Positions 5,883-7,424 of a stretch of DNA of 7,424 nt are shown one piece after another. The notes under the pieces are model-generated. The model was not told the DNA's origin. It worked only from the letters and a program-made list of their open reading frames with translations, and made no database searches. Both the position numbers and the translations under genes were made by a program. Source of the stretch: a bacterium (GTDB taxonomy: Bacteria > Patescibacteriota > Minisyncoccia > Phycocordibacterales > PALSA-1337); NCBI GenBank assembly GCA_030648705.1, contig JAUSHF010000044.1, positions 1 to 7,424 on the forward strand. The letters are read 5' to 3'. The stretch's first letter is position 1; each line of letters opens with the position of its first letter.

Positions 5883-7187
5883 ATGTTTATTATGAAAGAA
5901 ATATCAGAAAAAAAGATATCAGAAAAAAAGCCAAATATTTGGGATGTCGCTGTCATCGGTGGCGGTCCTGCTGGCATGATGTCTGCTGGAAGAGCGGGTG
6001 AACTTGGTGCAAAAGTAATTTTGCTAGAGAAAAATCCCGAACTTGGTAGAAAACTACTAGTAACTGGTGGTGGCAGATGCAATGTTACAAATGCTGAATT
6101 TGATAATCGTAAATTTCTCGAAAAATTCAGGGGAGACGGAAAATTTCTTTTCTCTGCTTTTTCGGAATGGAATTCTAAAAATACTATAGAGTTTTTCGAA
6201 TCACATAGTGTGCCTACCAAAGTCGAAAATGAAGGGCGTGTGTTCCCAGTCAGTAATTCCTCGGAATCGGTATTAGGTGTATTGCTTTCATATATTAAAA
6301 AAGGTGGCGTTACTGTAAAGACTAATTCAGCTGTTAAAGAATTAGTGGGCGAAGCTGGTATCATAAAGTCAGTAATTTTAGAAAATGGGGAAGAAATATT
6401 CGCCAAATCTTTCATAATAGCTACTGGTGGTAAATCCTATCCTAAGACAGGATCTACGGGTGACGGTTTCGTCTGGCTTAGTAAGCTTGGCCACAAGATG
6501 ATTAAACCCGACTCTGCTCTAGTGCCAGTAAATATTAAAGACGAGTGGGTTAGAAATTTACAAGGAGTCGCGATGCCTGAAATTAAAATAAGTATTTTCC
6601 AAGATGATAAAAAAATAGAATCGAAAAAAGGAAAAATTCTTTTTACTCATTTCGGTATTAGTGGCCCGACAATATTAAATATGAGTAGAAAAATAAATGA
6701 ATTAATTCCTTATGGAGATGTTATTATTAGTTTAGATTTAATGCCGAATTTTGATTTCTCAACTATAAAAACGGAGCTAGAAAGAATATTTAAGGAAAAT
6801 ATTAATAAAAAGTTCAAAAATGCTCTCTCTTCAATAGTTCCCTCTGCACTCGTTTCTACCATCGCCGAGAAATCAGGAATCGACGAGGACAAGCCGAATC
6901 ACAGCATTACTCGCGAAGAAAAAATACGCTTAATGCATGTGTTAAAAGATATTCGTATGGAAGTTCATAGTCTAATGAGTCCTGAAAATGCTATTGTCTC
7001 TTCAGGTGGTGTAGATCTTAATGAGGTGGATTTCAAAACAATGACCTCTAAACTTTATCCAAATTTATATCTCACCGGCGACATCCTCAATATCAACAGA
7101 CCTTCCGGTGGCTACAGTTTGCAAATCTGCTGGACCACTGGCTTCGTCGCAGGATCAAACGCCTCGAGCATCTCAAAAAATATTTAG
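5883..7187 (+). CDS. HI0933/BaiN-family NAD(P)/FAD-dependent oxidoreductase
   Basis: The 434-aa protein begins with a charged tail of about 18 residues, then a Rossmann FAD-binding strand DVAVIGGGPAGMMS (GxGxxG at 26-31). LLEKNPELGRKLLVTGGG follows, with the family signature GGGRCNVTN at 62-70. Further hallmarks are ATGGKSYPKTGSTGDG at 180-195, SSGGVDLNEVDFKTM near the C-terminus, and LTGDILNINRPSGGYSLQ at 397-414, which closes the FAD site. These match the HI0933-like flavoprotein family (YhiN, BaiN), soluble proteins whose physiological substrate is mostly unknown; bile-acid activity reported for BaiN should not be carried over here. The start could be ATG 5883 or ATG 5892 (Met4); neither has a Shine-Dalgarno sequence. 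The tail carries a tandem ISEKK duplication from a 15-bp DNA repeat. It is transcribed alone, convergent with the gene at the right edge. Confidence 0.93.
   Translation: MFIMKEISEKKISEKKPNIWDVAVIGGGPAGMMSAGRAGELGAKVILLEKNPELGRKLLVTGGGRCNVTNAEFDNRKFLEKFRGDGKFLFSAFSEWNSKNTIEFFESHSVPTKVENEGRVFPVSNSSESVLGVLLSYIKKGGVTVKTNSAVKELVGEAGIIKSVILENGEEIFAKSFIIATGGKSYPKTGSTGDGFVWLSKLGHKMIKPDSALVPVNIKDEWVRNLQGVAMPEIKISIFQDDKKIESKKGKILFTHFGISGPTILNMSRKINELIPYGDVIISLDLMPNFDFSTIKTELERIFKENINKKFKNALSSIVPSALVSTIAEKSGIDEDKPNHSITREEKIRLMHVLKDIRMEVHSLMSPENAIVSSGGVDLNEVDFKTMTSKLYPNLYLTGDILNINRPSGGYSLQICWTTGFVAGSNASSISKNI
5901..5930 (+). repeat. Perfect 15-bp tandem duplication at the start of the flavoprotein gene
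   Basis: ATATCAGAAAAAAAG occurs twice with no gap (5901-5915 and 5916-5930). It keeps the frame and encodes ISEKK twice in the N-terminal tail before the FAD-binding strand. Each unit has a run of seven A residues, so slippage is a likely origin. Confidence 0.9.
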
Positions 7188-7230
7188 TTCGGCCAGAAAA
7201 ATATTTCTTCATAAAATTTTTAACAAAAAA

Positions 7231-7262
7231 TCCAGATATCGCACACTTGTGTGATATCTGGA
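7231..7262 (-). terminator. Intrinsic terminator for the minus-strand gene at the right edge
   Basis: A long hairpin has ten perfect outer pairs (TCCAGATATC with GATATCTGGA), a G-T pair and a further CACA/TGTG stem around a tiny loop. On the minus strand it is followed directly by six T residues, the classical terminator form. It lies 36 bases past the TGA of the partial gene. The plus-strand side has no U-tract, so it is less likely to serve the convergent flavoprotein gene. Confidence 0.85.
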
Positions 7263-7266
7263 CTGT

Positions 7267-7289
7267 CGTCAGCCCTGATCAGGCTGACG
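7267..7289 (-). repeat. Second hairpin stacked before the terminator
   Basis: CGTCAGCC and GGCTGACG form a perfect 8-bp GC-rich stem with a 7-base loop containing TGATCA. It lies between the stop of the edge gene and the main terminator, four bases from the latter, with no U-tract of its own. It may reinforce termination or protect the mRNA 3' end. Confidence 0.65.
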
Positions 7290-7298
7290 TCGAATCTT

Positions 7299-7424
7299 TC
7301 AATCCAGGACTTTGACCTTGGGATCAGACCAATCCTCGATTTCCTCAAGTGCCCGACGAACTTCGTCGGAGGCGCGTGATTGTTCGAAACTGATGGTAAA
7401 TTGCAAACGTTGCCCATCAAGCGC
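7299..7424 (-). CDS. C-terminal end of an unrecognised protein (partial)
   Basis: A minus-strand frame is open from the right edge for 41 codons and stops at TGA 7299-7301. The visible end is charged and helical in look (EVRRALEEIEDW), finishing SDPKVKVLD. Three things support a real gene: the stop sits just before two stacked hairpins and a U-tract reading the same way; the sequence has normal soluble-protein composition; and its codons are evenly used. It is clearly more GC-rich than the neighbouring genes. I cannot assign a family from this fragment. A longer 66-aa minus frame over the same bases runs through the terminator hairpins and is rejected. Confidence 0.62.
   Translation of the reverse strand, partial: ALDGQRLQFTISFEQSRASDEVRRALEEIEDWSDPKVKVLD
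7353..7369. repeat. Perfect palindrome inside the edge gene
   Basis: CCGACGAA and TTCGTCGG form 8-bp arms around a single central base. It lies in the coding part of the partial gene (residues near SDEVRR). It may be a structured coding segment or a small palindromic insertion like the one at 1116-1139. Confidence 0.45.

Noticed and set aside
5873..6415. Minus-strand open frame of 180 aa
   Set aside because: Antisense to the well-supported flavoprotein gene; low-complexity composition.
6710..6892. Minus-strand open frame of 60 aa
   Set aside because: Antisense to the flavoprotein gene; no features.
7299..7301. TGA read as an amino acid (code 25 as in some candidate phyla)
   Set aside because: No in-frame TGA occurs in the other genes, and this TGA is followed at once by terminator hairpins.
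7220..7420. Minus-strand 66-aa open frame
   Set aside because: It reads through both hairpins and the terminator; the alternative frame stopping at 7299 fits the terminator position.

Overview
The window is AT-rich and uses the standard bacterial stops (TAA, TAG and TGA). Its gene set is a very long Ser/Thr/Gly-rich exported protein with GIGTT-P repeats, a membrane-anchored DsbA-like protein, a PIN-PhoH ATPase and an HI0933/BaiN-type flavoprotein. None of the four visible gene starts has a Shine-Dalgarno sequence. This combination resembles Candidate Phyla Radiation / Patescibacteria genomes (Parcubacteria-like). That assignment is inference from gene style, not from a marker gene.

Layout. 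1-3358 (minus) is one uninterrupted reading frame of 1119 codons that runs off the left edge. It encodes a secreted repeat protein (signal peptide, then beta-strand repeats) interrupted in frame by a 399-residue intein-like element (869-2065). This element is the most notable thing here. It has complete splicing motifs (Cys1, TxxH, block F, terminal His-Asn, +1 Thr), and where a homing endonuclease would normally sit it carries a LabA-like NYN (PIN-fold nuclease) domain with its acidic residues intact. 3531-4187 (minus) is a membrane-anchored DsbA-like thiol oxidoreductase. 4360-5742 (plus) is a PIN-PhoH protein, divergent from dsbA across a 172-bp region with a hairpin. A strong terminator follows at 5800-5832. 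5883-7187 (plus) is an FAD-dependent HI0933/BaiN-family oxidoreductase with a 15-bp tandem duplication near its start. At the right edge, 7299-7424 (minus) is the C-terminal end of an unrecognised gene, followed by two stacked hairpins, the second with a U-tract.

How the genes may work together. The exported repeat protein and the DsbA-like protein lie on the same strand 172 bp apart. The exported protein has widely separated cysteine pairs that DsbA could oxidise. The intein should be removed by self-splicing, which would join the two repeat-protein segments and release a NYN-nuclease polypeptide. Whether that nuclease acts in the cell, outside it, or as a selfish homing or retention function cannot be told from sequence. 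PhoH and the flavoprotein look like ordinary single-gene housekeeping units. No tRNA, rRNA, CRISPR array or transposase is visible. No gene-free stretch exceeds 300 bases.
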